Shown here: positions 17,021-27,227 of the stretch, piece by piece
Layout of the letters: the number at the start of each line of letters is the position of its first letter
Numbering within the stretch: position 1 is the first letter of the stretch
Origin: Pseudomonas sp. Q11
Lineage (GTDB): Bacteria; Pseudomonadota; Gammaproteobacteria; Pseudomonadales; Pseudomonadaceae
Direction: 5' to 3'
NCBI RefSeq assembly: GCF_024494355.1
Contig: NZ_JAKNQY010000009.1
Span: 62,001-126,000 of the forward strand
DNA length: 64,000 nucleotides
Notes under the pieces: model-generated
What the model was told of the DNA's origin: nothing
Databases searched by the model: none
The model's input: the letters and a program-made list of their open reading frames with translations, nothing else
Made by a program: the position numbers and the translations under genes

Positions 17021-17899
17021 ATGCAACGGAATGCAACCACTCAATTTCCCATCCTGCTGGTCCATGGGTTGTTCGGGTTTGACCGGGTCGGCGGCTTCGA
17101 ACTGTTCCACGGAATCAAACAGGCATTACGCGCCGCGGGTGTCCGGGTGTTCATCCCTTATTTGTCGGCAACACACTCCAATGAAGCCCGTGGCGAGCAA
17201 TTGCTGGCTCAGATCGAACGGATCCTGAGCGGAACCGGCGCCGAAAGGGTCAACCTGATCGGCCACAACCAGGGCGCGCTGGCCGCCCGATACGCCGGCG
17301 CCATTGCCCCCGACAGGGTGGCCTCGGTAACCTCGGTCAGCGGCCCCAATCACGGCTCCGAACTGATTGATTTCCTGTACAAGGCCCTTACCCCGGGGCG
17401 CCTGCCAGAACATGTGGCGAATAAAGTGGCCACGCTTTTTGCAGATTTCATCTCGTTGCTGAGCGGCCAGGCACAACTGCCACACGCGGCCATCGCAGCG
17501 TTGGCGGCGCTGACCACCGAAGGCGTGGGCGCGTTCAATGACAAATACCCCCAAGGGCTGCCCAAGCATTGGGGAGGCAACGGAGCGCATAGGGTCAACG
17601 GCGTACGCTACTACTCATGGAGCGGCACGTTGCAGGACACACAGAGCGGAGCATTCAATGCGATGGATCCGCTGCCGGCCTTCTGCCAGGCCTTTTCCGA
17701 ATACTTCATCACCGAAGCCGGGCAGAACGATGGGCTGGTGGGACGCTTCAGTTCGCACTTGGGCAAGGTCATTCGCTCTGACTATCCGCTGAACCACATG
17801 GACGTCATCAACCAGACAACGGAGCGCAGCCGCACGGGTATAGACCCGGTAGAGCTTTACGTGCGCCACGCCGAACGCCTGCGCAAAGCCGGCCTTTGA
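17021..17899 (+). CDS. Family I.1 lipase homologue with catalytic Ser replaced by Asn
   Basis: 292 residues closely resembling Pseudomonas fragi-type lipases: FPILLVHGLFGFDRVG oxyanion region, ASVTSVSGPNHGSEL and the C-terminal VGRFSSHLGKVIRSDYPLNH. The nucleophile elbow, GHSQG in active relatives, reads GHNQG here: residue 83 is Asn (codon AAC at 17267-17269). The Asp of QNDGLVGRFSS and the His of LNHMD remain. The protein is probably not a normal serine hydrolase, or the position is a sequencing error. No signal peptide is evident, in line with the P. fragi enzyme. The frame is otherwise intact and full length. Confidence 0.88.
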   Translation: MQRNATTQFPILLVHGLFGFDRVGGFELFHGIKQALRAAGVRVFIPYLSATHSNEARGEQLLAQIERILSGTGAERVNLIGHNQGALAARYAGAIAPDRVASVTSVSGPNHGSELIDFLYKALTPGRLPEHVANKVATLFADFISLLSGQAQLPHAAIAALAALTTEGVGAFNDKYPQGLPKHWGGNGAHRVNGVRYYSWSGTLQDTQSGAFNAMDPLPAFCQAFSEYFITEAGQNDGLVGRFSSHLGKVIRSDYPLNHMDVINQTTERSRTGIDPVELYVRHAERLRKAGL

Positions 17900-17995
17900 T
17901 CGACAGACTCAAGGTTTTGACGCATTTTTGACAACACCCGGTCAGTGATTCCGGTAGGCTCATTACCTTTAAAGCTATTGAAAGGAATTTTACCC

Positions 17996-18277
17996 ATGGC
18001 CAAAGCCACTGCCCGCCACATCCTGGTTTCCAGCGAAGAGAAGTGCAACGAACTCAAGACCCAGATCGAAGCCGGCGCCGATTTCGCTGAAGTCGCCAAG
18101 ACCAACTCCTCCTGCCCGTCCAGCCGTCAAGGCGGCGACCTGGGCTCGTTCGGTCCAGGCCAGATGGTCAAGGAATTCGACACCGTGGTATTCAGCGCCC
18201 CGATCAATGTGGTGCAGGGTCCAGTCAAGACCCAGTTCGGCTATCACCTGCTGGAAGTGACCAGTCGCCAGGACTGA
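17996..18277 (+). CDS. Parvulin-type peptidyl-prolyl isomerase (PpiC-like)
   Basis: Small cytoplasmic prolyl isomerase of 93 residues, a single rotamase domain: ARHILVSSEEKCNEL start, GGDLGSFGPGQMVKEFD core and the FGYHLLEV end with the conserved His. The ATG at 17996 has an AAGGAA site and the canonical MAKATARHILV start. Followed by a strong terminator, so it is probably a single-gene unit. A second, diverged copy lies at 34197-34472 in this window. Confidence 0.93.
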   Translation: MAKATARHILVSSEEKCNELKTQIEAGADFAEVAKTNSSCPSSRQGGDLGSFGPGQMVKEFDTVVFSAPINVVQGPVKTQFGYHLLEVTSRQD

Positions 18278-18294
18278 TCCCGGTTTATCGGCAT

Positions 18295-18320
18295 AACGGC
18301 CCGCCCTTCGGTGGGCCGTT
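18295..18320 (+). terminator. Intrinsic terminator after parvulin gene
   Basis: An 11-bp stem AACGGCCCGCC / GGTGGGCCGTT (one G-T pair) with a CTTC loop, followed by GTGTTTGTGT. It lies 17 bp after the parvulin stop and ahead of the yej-type operon. Confidence 0.75.
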
Positions 18321-18407
18321 GTGTTTGTGTCAGGCCAAGGGGCTAGCGATCAAGGCGTAGCTCGCGTACAAATCGTGGTCATCCATCACCCGGCTTTAAG
18401 GCTGAAA

Positions 18408-20276
18408 ATGCGACTGGTGTTCCCTTCACTGCTGTTCACTGCCGTGGTCCTGCTGACAGGCGCCGCCGGTGTGAATGCCGCACCGCAACATGCCCTGACG
18501 GTGTACGGCGAACCGGCCAAGTACCCCCAAGGCTTCAGCCACTTCGCCTACGTCAATCCCCGAGCCCCCAAAGGCGGCACCATGCGTCGCTCGGCCATCG
18601 AGATCGGTCATTTCGACCACGTACTGCCCTACATCGACAAAGGCATCGGCGTCAGCCAGATCGACGGGATGCTTTATTCGCCGCTGGCCCAGCGCTCGCT
18701 GGACGAGCCCTACACCGTCTATGGGCTGGTAGCGCAGAAGATGGAACGCGCCGACGATGGCCTGTCCTTGCGCTTCTACCTCAATCCCAAGGCCCGGTTT
18801 GCCGATGGCAAGCCCATCACCGCCGAGGACGTGCGCTACACCTTCAAACTGTTGATGACCAAGGGCAGCCTGCGGTATCGCACCCAGTTCGCCGCCGTCA
18901 AAGGCGTCGAGGTGGAATCCGAGCGCACCGTTCGCTTCGACTTCAAGAACAACGAAAGCCGCACCCTGCCGCTGGACATCGCCACACTGCCGGTGTTTCC
19001 CGAGCACTGGTGGAAAACCCGCGACTTTGCCAGTGGAGGCGGCTACGAAGCCCCGCTGGGCAGTGGCCCCTATCGGGTGGGCCGGATCGACTCGGGACGC
19101 AGCATCACCTTCGAGCGCAACCCCAACTGGTGGGGCAAATATCTGCCGGTCAGTCGCGGGCTCTACAATTTCGACCATTTCAGCATCGAGTATTTCGGTG
19201 ACACCGATGTAGCGCGGCAGGTCTTGCGTGGCGGCGCCTACGACTACAACCGCGAGTTCTCCGCCACCGGTTATTCCATCGGCTATGACAGCCCGGCCCT
19301 GCATGATGGCCGTCTGCAAAAGGCCCACCTGGCCACCGAAGCCCCCCAGACGGCCCAGGGTTTCGTGTTCAACCTGCAAAAACCGCAGTTCCAGGATCGT
19401 CGTGTCCGCCAGGCCCTGGCCATGCTGTGGGATTTCGAGTGGAGCAACCGCCAGATGATGCGCAACCTCTATGTGCGCCAGCAGAGCTTTTTCTCCAACA
19501 CTGACCTCGCCGCCCGACAACTGCCCGATGCCGACGAACTGGCGATTCTTGAGCCGTTGCGCGCAAAAGTGCCCGAGGAAGTCTTCACCCAGGTATTCCA
19601 CGCGCCGAAAACCGACGGCAGCGGCGTGATCCGTGACAAACAACTGCAAGCCCTGGCGCTGCTGCAACAGGCCGGCTGGAAGCCTGATGGCGACCGCCTG
19701 GTGAATGCCGAGGGGGAACCGCTGAGCTTCACGTTCCTGATCAGCCAGAACGGTCTCGACCGACTGTTGCTGCCCTACAAGCGAACGCTGGCACAAATCG
19801 GCATCGACATGAACATCCGGCGCATCGATGCCTCCCAATACGTCAATCGCCTGATGAGTCGCGACTACGACATGATCATCACCGGCTACCCCGTCAGCAC
19901 CTCGCCGGGCATGGAGCTTTACAACTACTTTGGCTCGGCGGCGGCCAAAGATCCGGGCGCCAACAACTACATGGCCCTGCAGAACCCCGTCGTCGACACC
20001 CTGATCGACGGCCTGGTCAAAGCCAACACCCAGCGCGACATGCTCCGCCATGCCCACGCCCTGGACCGGGTGCTGCAATGGAATTATTACTGGATCCCCA
20101 ACTATTACCCGCCGGGCAGCTCGACCGTCTGGTGGAACCGCTTTGGCAGACCAAAAGTGCAGGCCAGCAATGACGAAGCCATCGAGAGCTGGTGGGAAAT
20201 GAGCACCACACCGCTGACCAACGAGCAAATGGCCGCCGAACGCATCAAGCGCGGCGCCCCTGGAGGGCGGCATTGA
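18408..20276 (+). CDS. yejA: Peptide ABC transporter substrate-binding protein, YejA-type
   Basis: Periplasmic binding protein of 622 residues (SBP family 5) with a signal peptide ([16 protein letters not shown]..., cleavage after VNAA). The segment [28 protein letters not shown], shared by oligopeptide binders, begins around residue 125. YejABEF of E. coli imports microcin C and short peptides. The ATG at 18408 gives the signal sequence; no strong ribosome site is seen. The stop overlaps the permease start (TGATG), so the four genes form one operon. Confidence 0.92.
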   Translation: MRLVFPSLLFTAVVLLTGAAGVNAAPQHALTVYGEPAKYPQGFSHFAYVNPRAPKGGTMRRSAIEIGHFDHVLPYIDKGIGVSQIDGMLYSPLAQRSLDEPYTVYGLVAQKMERADDGLSLRFYLNPKARFADGKPITAEDVRYTFKLLMTKGSLRYRTQFAAVKGVEVESERTVRFDFKNNESRTLPLDIATLPVFPEHWWKTRDFASGGGYEAPLGSGPYRVGRIDSGRSITFERNPNWWGKYLPVSRGLYNFDHFSIEYFGDTDVARQVLRGGAYDYNREFSATGYSIGYDSPALHDGRLQKAHLATEAPQTAQGFVFNLQKPQFQDRRVRQALAMLWDFEWSNRQMMRNLYVRQQSFFSNTDLAARQLPDADELAILEPLRAKVPEEVFTQVFHAPKTDGSGVIRDKQLQALALLQQAGWKPDGDRLVNAEGEPLSFTFLISQNGLDRLLLPYKRTLAQIGIDMNIRRIDASQYVNRLMSRDYDMIITGYPVSTSPGMELYNYFGSAAAKDPGANNYMALQNPVVDTLIDGLVKANTQRDMLRHAHALDRVLQWNYYWIPNYYPPGSSTVWWNRFGRPKVQASNDEAIESWWEMSTTPLTNEQMAAERIKRGAPGGRH

Positions 20277-21334
20277 TGTGGGCCTATATCGCGCGGCGCT
20301 TGCTGCTGATCATTCCGACGCTGGTGATCATCCTGCTGGTGAACTTCGTCATCGTGCAGGCCGCTCCGGGTGGGCCGGTGGAACAGGCCATCGCCCACCT
20401 GCAAGGCATCGGCGGCGCCAGCGTCGGCAGTTCGGGCAATGCCATGACCGGCAGTTCGCGAGCCAGTCGTGGCCTCGATCCACAGCTGATCAAGGACATC
20501 GAAAAACAATACGGCTTCGACAAACCGGCCCATGAGCGTTTGTGGTTGATGCTCAGCAGCTACGCCCGGCTGGACTTCGGTAAGAGTTTCTTTCGCGGCG
20601 CCACGGTGACCGACCTGATCCTGGAAAAGATGCCGGTGACCATTTCCCTCGGGCTCTGGGCCACGCTGATCACCTACCTGGTGTCGATTCCCTTGGGCAT
20701 CCGCAAGGCCGTGCGCCACGGTTCGGCCTTCGACGTGTGGAGCAGCACGGCGATCGTCATCGGCTACGCCATGCCGGCATTTCTGTTCGCCATGTTCCTG
20801 ATCGTGATGTTTGCCGGCGGCACCTCGTTGAACTGGTTTCCAGTGCGCGGGCTGGTGTCGGATAACTTCGAGTCGCTGTCGACACTTGGCAAGATCACCG
20901 ATTATTTCTGGCACCTGGTCCTGCCGGTCACCTCGCTGGTGATCGGCGGTTTCGCCACCTTGACGATCCTGACCAAGAACTCGTTCCTCAACGAAATCAC
21001 CCGCCAGTACGTGGTCACCGCGCGGGCCAAGGGCATGAGCGAACGGCGCGTGCTATATGGCCACGTGTTCCGCAATGCAATGCTGCTGGTGGTCTCGGGG
21101 ATTCCCCAGGCGTTCATCAGCGTGTTTTTCGCCGGTTCCTTGCTGATCGAGGTGATCTTTTCCCTCGATGGCCTGGGGCGCATGAGCTACGAAGCCGCGG
21201 TGTCCCGGGACTACCCGGTGGTGTTCGGCTCGCTGTTCATCTTCACGCTGTTCGGTTTGCTGATCAAACTCATCGGCGACCTGTGCTACACCCTGGTGGA
21301 CCCGCGTATCGACTTCGCCGCGAGGAACGCCTGA
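20276..21334 (+). CDS. yejB: Peptide ABC transporter permease, YejB-type
   Basis: Inner-membrane permease of 352 residues, BPD_transp_1 family. It opens with [20 protein letters not shown] (first helix), carries an extended periplasmic loop to about residue 110 as in YejB/DppB, then five more helices. The EAA-type coupling loop reads [20 protein letters not shown]. The start overlaps the yejA stop (TGATG), so translation is coupled; the same overlap joins it to yejE. Confidence 0.93.
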   Translation: MWAYIARRLLLIIPTLVIILLVNFVIVQAAPGGPVEQAIAHLQGIGGASVGSSGNAMTGSSRASRGLDPQLIKDIEKQYGFDKPAHERLWLMLSSYARLDFGKSFFRGATVTDLILEKMPVTISLGLWATLITYLVSIPLGIRKAVRHGSAFDVWSSTAIVIGYAMPAFLFAMFLIVMFAGGTSLNWFPVRGLVSDNFESLSTLGKITDYFWHLVLPVTSLVIGGFATLTILTKNSFLNEITRQYVVTARAKGMSERRVLYGHVFRNAMLLVVSGIPQAFISVFFAGSLLIEVIFSLDGLGRMSYEAAVSRDYPVVFGSLFIFTLFGLLIKLIGDLCYTLVDPRIDFAARNA

Positions 21335-22356
21335 TGTTCAAGTTGTCACCCTTGGGCCGTCGGCGTTTTGAGCGCTTCAAGAAGAACCGCCGGGGTTGGT
21401 GGTCGCTGTGGCTGTTCATCGGCCTGTTCATGCTGACCCTGGGCGGCGAATTGATCGCCAACGACAAGCCGCTGCTGGTGAGTTACCAGGGGTCGCTGTA
21501 TTTCCCGGTGTTCAAGCGCTACACCGAACAGGAGTTTGGCGGGCAACTGCCGTTCCAGGCCGATTACCGCAGCAGCTACGTGCAGGATCTGATCCACAAG
21601 GACGGCGGCTGGCTGCTATTCCCGCCAATCCCGTTCAGCGACGACACACCCAACTACGACTTGAACCAGCCGACCCCAAGCCCACCCTCGTCGGTGAACT
21701 GGCTGGGCACCGATGACCAGGCCCGGGACGTGCTGGCCCGGGTGATCTTCGGGGCACGGGTGTCGATTCTGTTCGCCCTGGCCCTGACCGCCATCAGCGC
21801 GCTGATCGGCATCACCGCCGGTGCGTTGCAGGGTTATTACGGCGGCTGGGTGGACCTGCTGGGGCAACGTCTGCTGGAAGTCTGGTCCGGGCTGCCGGTA
21901 CTCTATCTGCTGATTATTCTGTCCGGCTTCGTCGAGCCGAATTTCTGGTGGCTGCTGGGAATCATGGCGCTGTTTTCCTGGCTGGCCCTGGTGGACGTGG
22001 TACGCGCCGAGTTCCTGCGCGGGCGCAACCTTGAATACGTCAAGGCCGCCAGAGCTTTGGGGCTGTCCGACCGCAAAGTGATCGTGCGGCATATCCTGCC
22101 CAACGCAATGAACGCCACCCTGAGTTATCTGCCGTTCATCCTCACCGGGGCGATTTCCACCCTCACCGCTTTGGACTTCCTCGGCTTCGGCATGCCGGCG
22201 GGCAGCGCGTCGCTGGGCGAGCTGATCGGCCAGGGCAAACAGAACCTGCAAGCGCCGTGGCTGGGCCTGACGGCGTTCTTCACCCTGGCGCTGATTCTTT
22301 CTCTGCTGGTGTTCATTGGCGAGGCGTTGCGCGATGCGTTCGACCCCCGATCCTGA
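21334..22356 (+). CDS. yejE: Peptide ABC transporter permease, YejE-type
   Basis: Second permease, 340 residues, DppC/OppC class with a long N-terminal loop before the transporter domain. The coupling-helix segment is YVKAARALGLSDRKVIVRHI followed by LPNAMNATLSYLP. The start overlaps the yejB stop by TGATG. Six transmembrane segments are apparent. Forms the channel with YejB, energised by the YejF ATPase encoded next. Confidence 0.93.
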   Translation: MFKLSPLGRRRFERFKKNRRGWWSLWLFIGLFMLTLGGELIANDKPLLVSYQGSLYFPVFKRYTEQEFGGQLPFQADYRSSYVQDLIHKDGGWLLFPPIPFSDDTPNYDLNQPTPSPPSSVNWLGTDDQARDVLARVIFGARVSILFALALTAISALIGITAGALQGYYGGWVDLLGQRLLEVWSGLPVLYLLIILSGFVEPNFWWLLGIMALFSWLALVDVVRAEFLRGRNLEYVKAARALGLSDRKVIVRHILPNAMNATLSYLPFILTGAISTLTALDFLGFGMPAGSASLGELIGQGKQNLQAPWLGLTAFFTLALILSLLVFIGEALRDAFDPRS

Positions 22357-22383
22357 TCCACGGCCATGAAGCGGAACCCTGAG

Positions 22384-23964
22384 ATGAGCGACAACCTGAT
22401 CGAAATCCGCGACTTGAGCGTGGCCTTCAACGACCAAACCGTGGTGCGCAACCTGTGCCTGGACATCCGCCCCGGTGAATGCCTGGCCCTGGTGGGCGAG
22501 TCAGGCTCCGGCAAGTCGGTGACAGCCCATTCGATCCTGCAATTGCTGCCGCAAACCGGCAGCCGTACCACCGGCAGCATCTGCTATCGCGGCCAGGAGC
22601 TGGTGGGCGCCGAGGCCAAGGTCCTGCGCCAACTGCGAGGGGACCGGATCGCAATGATTTTCCAGGAGCCGATGACGTCGCTGAACCCGCTGCACAGCGT
22701 CGAAAAGCAGATTGGTGAAACCCTGATGCTGCACAAGGGCCTGGGTGGCAAGGCGGCGCGCCAGCGCATTCTGGAGTTGCTGGCCCTGGTGGGCATCCAG
22801 AAACCCACCGAACGGCTCAAGGCCTACCCGCATCAACTCTCCGGCGGCCAACGACAGCGGGTGATGATTGCCATGGCCCTGGCCTGCGAACCGGAGCTTT
22901 TGATTGCCGACGAACCGACCACCGCGCTCGACGTGACGGTGCAGCGCAAGATTCTGTTGCTGCTCAAGTCCCTGCAGCAACGACTCGGCATGTCACTGCT
23001 GCTGATCAGCCACGACCTGAACCTGGTGCGCAGCATCGCGCAACGGGTCTGCGTAATGAAAGCCGGAGAAATCGTCGAACAGGCATCGTGCGAGACGCTC
23101 TTCAGCGCGCCGAAGCACCCCTACAGCTGCGAGTTGCTGCACGCCGAGCCGGAAGGCGAAGCCCCGCCCCGTGATGAACGCGAAGACGTCTTGCAGGTGC
23201 AGGATCTGCGCGTCAGCTTTGCCCTGGGCGGCGGGCTGTTCCGGCGCAAGGAATACTTGCGCGCCGTGGACGGCATCAGCCTGACGATCCAACGCGGCAA
23301 GACCCTGGGCATCGTCGGCGAATCCGGTTCCGGCAAATCCACTCTCGGCCAGGCGATCCTGCGACTGATCGAGTCCGAAGGCAGCATCCGCTTCCAGGGA
23401 CAAGCCCTCGATCATCTGTCACAAAAAGACCTGCGACCGTGGCGCAAGCAGATGCAGGTGGTGTTCCAGGACCCGTTCGGCAGCCTCAGCCCCCGCATGT
23501 CGGTGCAGCAGATCATCAGTGAAGGCCTTGAGGTCCACAGCTCGTCCAGTTCCGAGCAGTGCGAAGCGCAGGTGATCCAGGCGCTGCGGGAAGTCGGCCT
23601 CGACCCGCAGAGCCGCCACCGCTACCCCCACGAATTCTCCGGTGGCCAGCGCCAACGCATCGCCATCGCCCGGGCACTGGTGCTCAAGCCGGCCCTGATT
23701 CTGCTGGACGAACCGACTTCAGCCCTGGACCGCACCGTGCAAAAGCAAGTGGTCGCCCTGCTCCGCCAGCTCCAGGAAAAGCATGGCCTGACCTACCTGT
23801 TCATCAGCCATGACCTGGCGGTGGTCCGCGCCCTGGCCCACGACATGATCGTGATCAAGGACGGTAAAGTGGTAGAGCACGGCGCCAGCCAGGAAGTGTT
23901 CGACGCGCCCCGGCACCCGTATACCAAGGAGTTGTTGGCGGCGGCGCATCCGGGGTGGGCATAA
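22384..23964 (+). CDS. yejF: Peptide ABC transporter ATPase with two ABC domains, YejF-type
   Basis: Fused double ATPase of 526 residues. Domain 1 has Walker A GESGSGKS, signature [15 protein letters not shown] and Walker [13 protein letters not shown]. Domain 2 repeats them ([36 protein letters not shown]). Such fusions replace the DppD/DppF pair. The ATG at 22384 ([11 protein letters not shown]) is chosen, with GCGGAA about 8 bp before it; another ATG six codons upstream is possible. Last gene of the yej-type operon, followed by a REP doublet. Confidence 0.93.
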   Translation: MSDNLIEIRDLSVAFNDQTVVRNLCLDIRPGECLALVGESGSGKSVTAHSILQLLPQTGSRTTGSICYRGQELVGAEAKVLRQLRGDRIAMIFQEPMTSLNPLHSVEKQIGETLMLHKGLGGKAARQRILELLALVGIQKPTERLKAYPHQLSGGQRQRVMIAMALACEPELLIADEPTTALDVTVQRKILLLLKSLQQRLGMSLLLISHDLNLVRSIAQRVCVMKAGEIVEQASCETLFSAPKHPYSCELLHAEPEGEAPPRDEREDVLQVQDLRVSFALGGGLFRRKEYLRAVDGISLTIQRGKTLGIVGESGSGKSTLGQAILRLIESEGSIRFQGQALDHLSQKDLRPWRKQMQVVFQDPFGSLSPRMSVQQIISEGLEVHSSSSSEQCEAQVIQALREVGLDPQSRHRYPHEFSGGQRQRIAIARALVLKPALILLDEPTSALDRTVQKQVVALLRQLQEKHGLTYLFISHDLAVVRALAHDMIVIKDGKVVEHGASQEVFDAPRHPYTKELLAAAHPGWA

Positions 23965-23997
23965 TCGGCACTATGCAGTTGGACCGCGGCGCGGCCT

Positions 23998-24072
23998 TCG
24001 CGAGCAGCCCGCTCCCACATTTGATCTTCAGGGCGACGCAGCCCTCCGTGTGGGAGCGAGCCTGCTCGCGAT
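23998..24072. repeat. REP doublet (REPIN), GTGGGAGCGAGC type
   Basis: Two inverted copies of the REP core (about 23998-24019 and 24049-24072), left copy imperfect, separated by about 30 bp. It lies after the yej operon and before the sigma54 activator gene. Confidence 0.85.
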
Positions 24073-24110
24073 GACGGCCTGACAGCCCCTAAAAAATCCG
24101 GATTTCGACC

Positions 24111-25526
24111 ATGAACCCCACCGAAAGCCTCAAGGATTACAAGCGCGTGCGCACGCTGGCGATCCGCTCGTTGTTCGAGATCATCGAACAGTCCAGCGAA
24201 GGCACGGTGATTGTCGACCGTGACGCGAATATCGTCTGGATGAACGAACGCTACGCCCGGCGCTTCGGCCTGAACTCGGCGCAAGAAGCCATCGGCCGAG
24301 CGTGCGAGAGCGTGATCCCCGGTAGCCTGCTGCGCGAAGTGGTGCGCACGGGCCGGCCGATTCTGCTGGACATGCAGGACACGCCCAAGGAGCCACTGGT
24401 GGTGATGCGCCTGCCGATCCACGACAGCGCGGGCGCGGTGATTGGCGCCATCGGTTTTGCCCTGTTCGATGAACTGCGCAGCCTGTCGCCGATGCTCAAG
24501 CGCTACCTGAGCATGCAGGAAGAACTGGCTTCCACCCGCTCACTGCTGCGGGCACGGCAGACCCGGTACAACTTCGCCCACTTCATCGGCACCAGCCGCG
24601 CCAGCCTTGAGGTCAAACGTCGTGCCCGGCGCAGCGCCAGCGCCGATTCGCCGGTGCTGCTGCTCGGCGAAACCGGGACCGGCAAGGAACTGCTGGCCCA
24701 GGCAATCCACGGTGCTTCGCCGAGAGCGCACAAGGCGTTCGTCAGTATCAACAGCGCCGCGATTCCGGAATCCCTGCTGGAAGCCGAGTTCTTCGGCACC
24801 GCCCCGGGCGCCTTCACCGGCGCCGACCGCAAAGGCCGCGCCGGCAAACTGCAGATCGCCCAGGGCGGCACACTGTTCCTGGATGAAATTGGCGACATGC
24901 CACTGCCGCTGCAAAGCAAACTGCTGCGGGTCTTGCAGGAAAAAGAATACGAACCGGTGGGCTCCAACGAGGTGTTGCAAAGCGACGTGCGGATCATCGC
25001 TGCCACGTCCATGGATCTGGAAGCGGCGATCAAACGCGGAGAGTTTCGCGCCGACCTGTATTACCGCCTCAATGTGTTGCCGATCCAGGTCCCGCCGCTG
25101 CGCGAACGCCTGGATGATTTGCCGGCCCTGAGCGAGGCGATCCTCGAAGAACTGCGCAGCCAGCACGAACTGGACCGCGACGCACTCGACCTGCTGGGGC
25201 AACACGCCTGGCCGGGCAACATCCGGGAGCTACGCAATGTGCTGGAACGAACCGCGCTGCTCAGCGACGACCTGCTGCTCACTGCCGCCGATATCCGAGC
25301 GGCCATTGGGACTTTCACGCCAGTCACCCGTGCGTTGAATCCACATCAGGAACCACTGGCGCAAGAAACCTTCAGCCAGGCCCGGGCACGATTCGACCGC
25401 CATTTGATCGAAACCACCCTCGCGCAATGCGACGGCAAGGTGGTCGAAGCGGCCGAGCGATTGGGGTTGGGCAGGTCGACCTTGTACAAGAAGATGGTGG
25501 CGCTGGGGATCGCAGAGTCTCAATAA
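24111..25526 (+). CDS. hbcR: Sigma54-dependent activator, HbcR-like (3-hydroxybutyrate regulator)
   Basis: 471 residues: a PAS-type sensor domain at about 25-135, an AAA+ sigma54-activation domain at about 155-385 with Walker A GETGTGKE, the GAFTGA loop that contacts sigma54, and Walker B LFLDEIGD, then a Fis-type HTH at the C-terminus (VVEAAERLGLGRSTLYKKM). It sits next to a GntP permease, 3-hydroxybutyrate dehydrogenase and acetoacetyl-CoA synthetase, the neighbourhood of P. aeruginosa HbcR (PA2005). A good sigma54 promoter precedes the permease gene. The symbol rests on context and architecture. Confidence 0.85.
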   Translation: MNPTESLKDYKRVRTLAIRSLFEIIEQSSEGTVIVDRDANIVWMNERYARRFGLNSAQEAIGRACESVIPGSLLREVVRTGRPILLDMQDTPKEPLVVMRLPIHDSAGAVIGAIGFALFDELRSLSPMLKRYLSMQEELASTRSLLRARQTRYNFAHFIGTSRASLEVKRRARRSASADSPVLLLGETGTGKELLAQAIHGASPRAHKAFVSINSAAIPESLLEAEFFGTAPGAFTGADRKGRAGKLQIAQGGTLFLDEIGDMPLPLQSKLLRVLQEKEYEPVGSNEVLQSDVRIIAATSMDLEAAIKRGEFRADLYYRLNVLPIQVPPLRERLDDLPALSEAILEELRSQHELDRDALDLLGQHAWPGNIRELRNVLERTALLSDDLLLTAADIRAAIGTFTPVTRALNPHQEPLAQETFSQARARFDRHLIETTLAQCDGKVVEAAERLGLGRSTLYKKMVALGIAESQ

Positions 25527-25578
25527 AGAGACTTTAGTCTCCTTAGCTGGACGATCTCTTTTTGAGCGCTTTGCGCTC

Positions 25579-25660
25579 ATCGCGAGCAGGCTCGCTCCCA
25601 CACTGGAAAGCATTCTCATGAATGACACAGCCAACCTGTGGGAGCGAGCCTGCTCGCGAT
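25579..25660. repeat. REP doublet (REPIN), GTGGGAGCGAGC type
   Basis: Inverted pair: ATCGCGAGCAGGCTCGCTCC at the left and its complement ending at 25660, separated by about 36 bp. It lies between hbcR and the sigma54 promoter. Confidence 0.9.
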
Positions 25661-25761
25661 GAGGCCAGCACAGCCCCTGAAAATCTCAAAACAGAGACAA
25701 AACCCTCGAACCATCCCCACCAAAATAAATAATTCCCTTATATTTCAATAAATTACATACC

Positions 25762-25777
25762 TGGCACAAAACTCGCT
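25762..25777 (+). promoter_or_regulatory. Sigma54 promoter for the 3-hydroxybutyrate genes
   Basis: TGGCACAAAACTCGCT matches the -24/-12 consensus (TGGCAC-N5-TTGCA/T) with the invariant GG and GC at correct spacing. It lies 51 bp before the GntP permease ATG and just downstream of a sigma54-dependent activator gene, the expected arrangement. Confidence 0.78.
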
Positions 25778-25828
25778 AAGGCCCTCCGCACCGTTTCACC
25801 ACAAAAATAACAATCCAGGAGACACACC

Positions 25829-27220
25829 ATGAGTGTGATCATTGCCTTGGCAGCTCTCACGCTGCTGATGGTGGCCGCCTACCGTGGCTACAGCGTTATC
25901 CTTTTTGCCCCCATCGCCGCCCTCGGCGCCGTCTTGCTGACTGATCCTTCCGCCGTCGCACCGGCCTTCACCGGGGTGTTCATGGAGAAGATGGTCGGTT
26001 TCATCAAACTGTATTTCCCGGTGTTCCTGCTCGGCGCAGTGTTCGGCAAGCTGATCGAGCTGTCGGGCTTCTCCCGCTCCATCGTCGCGGCGGCGATTCG
26101 CCTGCTGGGCACGCGCCAGGCCATGCTGGTGATCGTGCTGGTCTGCGCCTTGCTGACCTATGGCGGCGTGTCGCTGTTCGTCGTGGTGTTTGCGGTCTAT
26201 CCGTTCGCCGCCGAGATGTTCCGCCAGAGCAATATTCCCAAGCGGCTGATCCCGGCCACCATTGCCCTTGGCGCGTTCTCGTTCACCATGGACGCCCTGC
26301 CCGGCACGCCGCAGATCCAGAACATCATCCCCAGCACCTTCTTCAACACCACCGCCTGGGCCGCGCCATGGCTGGGAGTGATCGGCACGATCTTCGTGTT
26401 CAGCTTCGGCATGCTGTTCCTGCAACGCCAGCGCAACAAGGCCCAGCGCGTTGGCGAAGGCTACGGCACCGAACTGCGCAACGAGCCGGAGACCGCCGAA
26501 GACATCCAGCTGCCCAATCCCTGGCTCGCCATTTCACCGCTGTTGGCGGTCGGGATCATGAACCTGCTGTTCACCCAGTGGATTCCCCAGTGGTACGGCA
26601 AGACCCACAGCCTGGCGCTGCCAGGCATGACCACACCGGTGACCAGCGACATCGCCAAGCTCACCGCGATATGGGCCGTGCAAGCCGCGTTGCTGGTGGG
26701 TATTGTCCTGGTGCTGCTGTTTGCCTTCAGCACCATTCGCAGCAAGCTGGCCGAAGGCAGCAAGAGCGCGGTGGGCGGCGCGCTGCTGGCGGCAATGAAC
26801 ACCGCTTCGGAATACGGTTTCGGCGCGGTCATCGCGTCCTTGCCGGGTTTTCTGGTGTTGGCCGACTGGCTCAAGAACATTCCCAATCCATTGGTCAATG
26901 AAGCCGTGACCGTAACGCTGCTGGCAGGCATCACCGGTTCAGCCTCGGGCGGCATGAGTATCGCCCTGGCGGCGATGTCGGAAACGTTCATCAGCGCCGC
27001 CAACGCCGCCAACATTCCCCTGGAAGTGCTGCACCGGGTCGCGTCCATGGCCAGCGGAGGCATGGATACCTTGCCCCACAACGGCGCGGTGATCACCCTG
27101 CTGGCGGTGACCGGCTTGACCCACCGTGAAGCCTACAAAGACATTTTCTGTATTACGCTGATCAAGACCCTCGCGGTTTTCGTGGTGATCGGTGTGTTCT
27201 ACGCCACTGGTATTGTGTGA
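25829..27220 (+). CDS. GntP-family permease, probable 3-hydroxybutyrate/acetoacetate transporter
   Basis: Inner-membrane transporter of 463 residues with about 12 hydrophobic helices, GntP/CitM-like. Characteristic segments are PVFLLGAVFGKLIELSG near 65 and the C-terminal ASGGMDTLPHNGAVITLL. An AGGAGA site precedes the ATG. Under a sigma54 promoter and directly upstream of 3-hydroxybutyrate dehydrogenase (7-bp gap), which points to import of hydroxybutyrate or acetoacetate rather than gluconate. The P. aeruginosa counterpart is PA2004. Confidence 0.87.
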   Translation: MSVIIALAALTLLMVAAYRGYSVILFAPIAALGAVLLTDPSAVAPAFTGVFMEKMVGFIKLYFPVFLLGAVFGKLIELSGFSRSIVAAAIRLLGTRQAMLVIVLVCALLTYGGVSLFVVVFAVYPFAAEMFRQSNIPKRLIPATIALGAFSFTMDALPGTPQIQNIIPSTFFNTTAWAAPWLGVIGTIFVFSFGMLFLQRQRNKAQRVGEGYGTELRNEPETAEDIQLPNPWLAISPLLAVGIMNLLFTQWIPQWYGKTHSLALPGMTTPVTSDIAKLTAIWAVQAALLVGIVLVLLFAFSTIRSKLAEGSKSAVGGALLAAMNTASEYGFGAVIASLPGFLVLADWLKNIPNPLVNEAVTVTLLAGITGSASGGMSIALAAMSETFISAANAANIPLEVLHRVASMASGGMDTLPHNGAVITLLAVTGLTHREAYKDIFCITLIKTLAVFVVIGVFYATGIV

Positions 27221-27227
27221 GGTTCGT

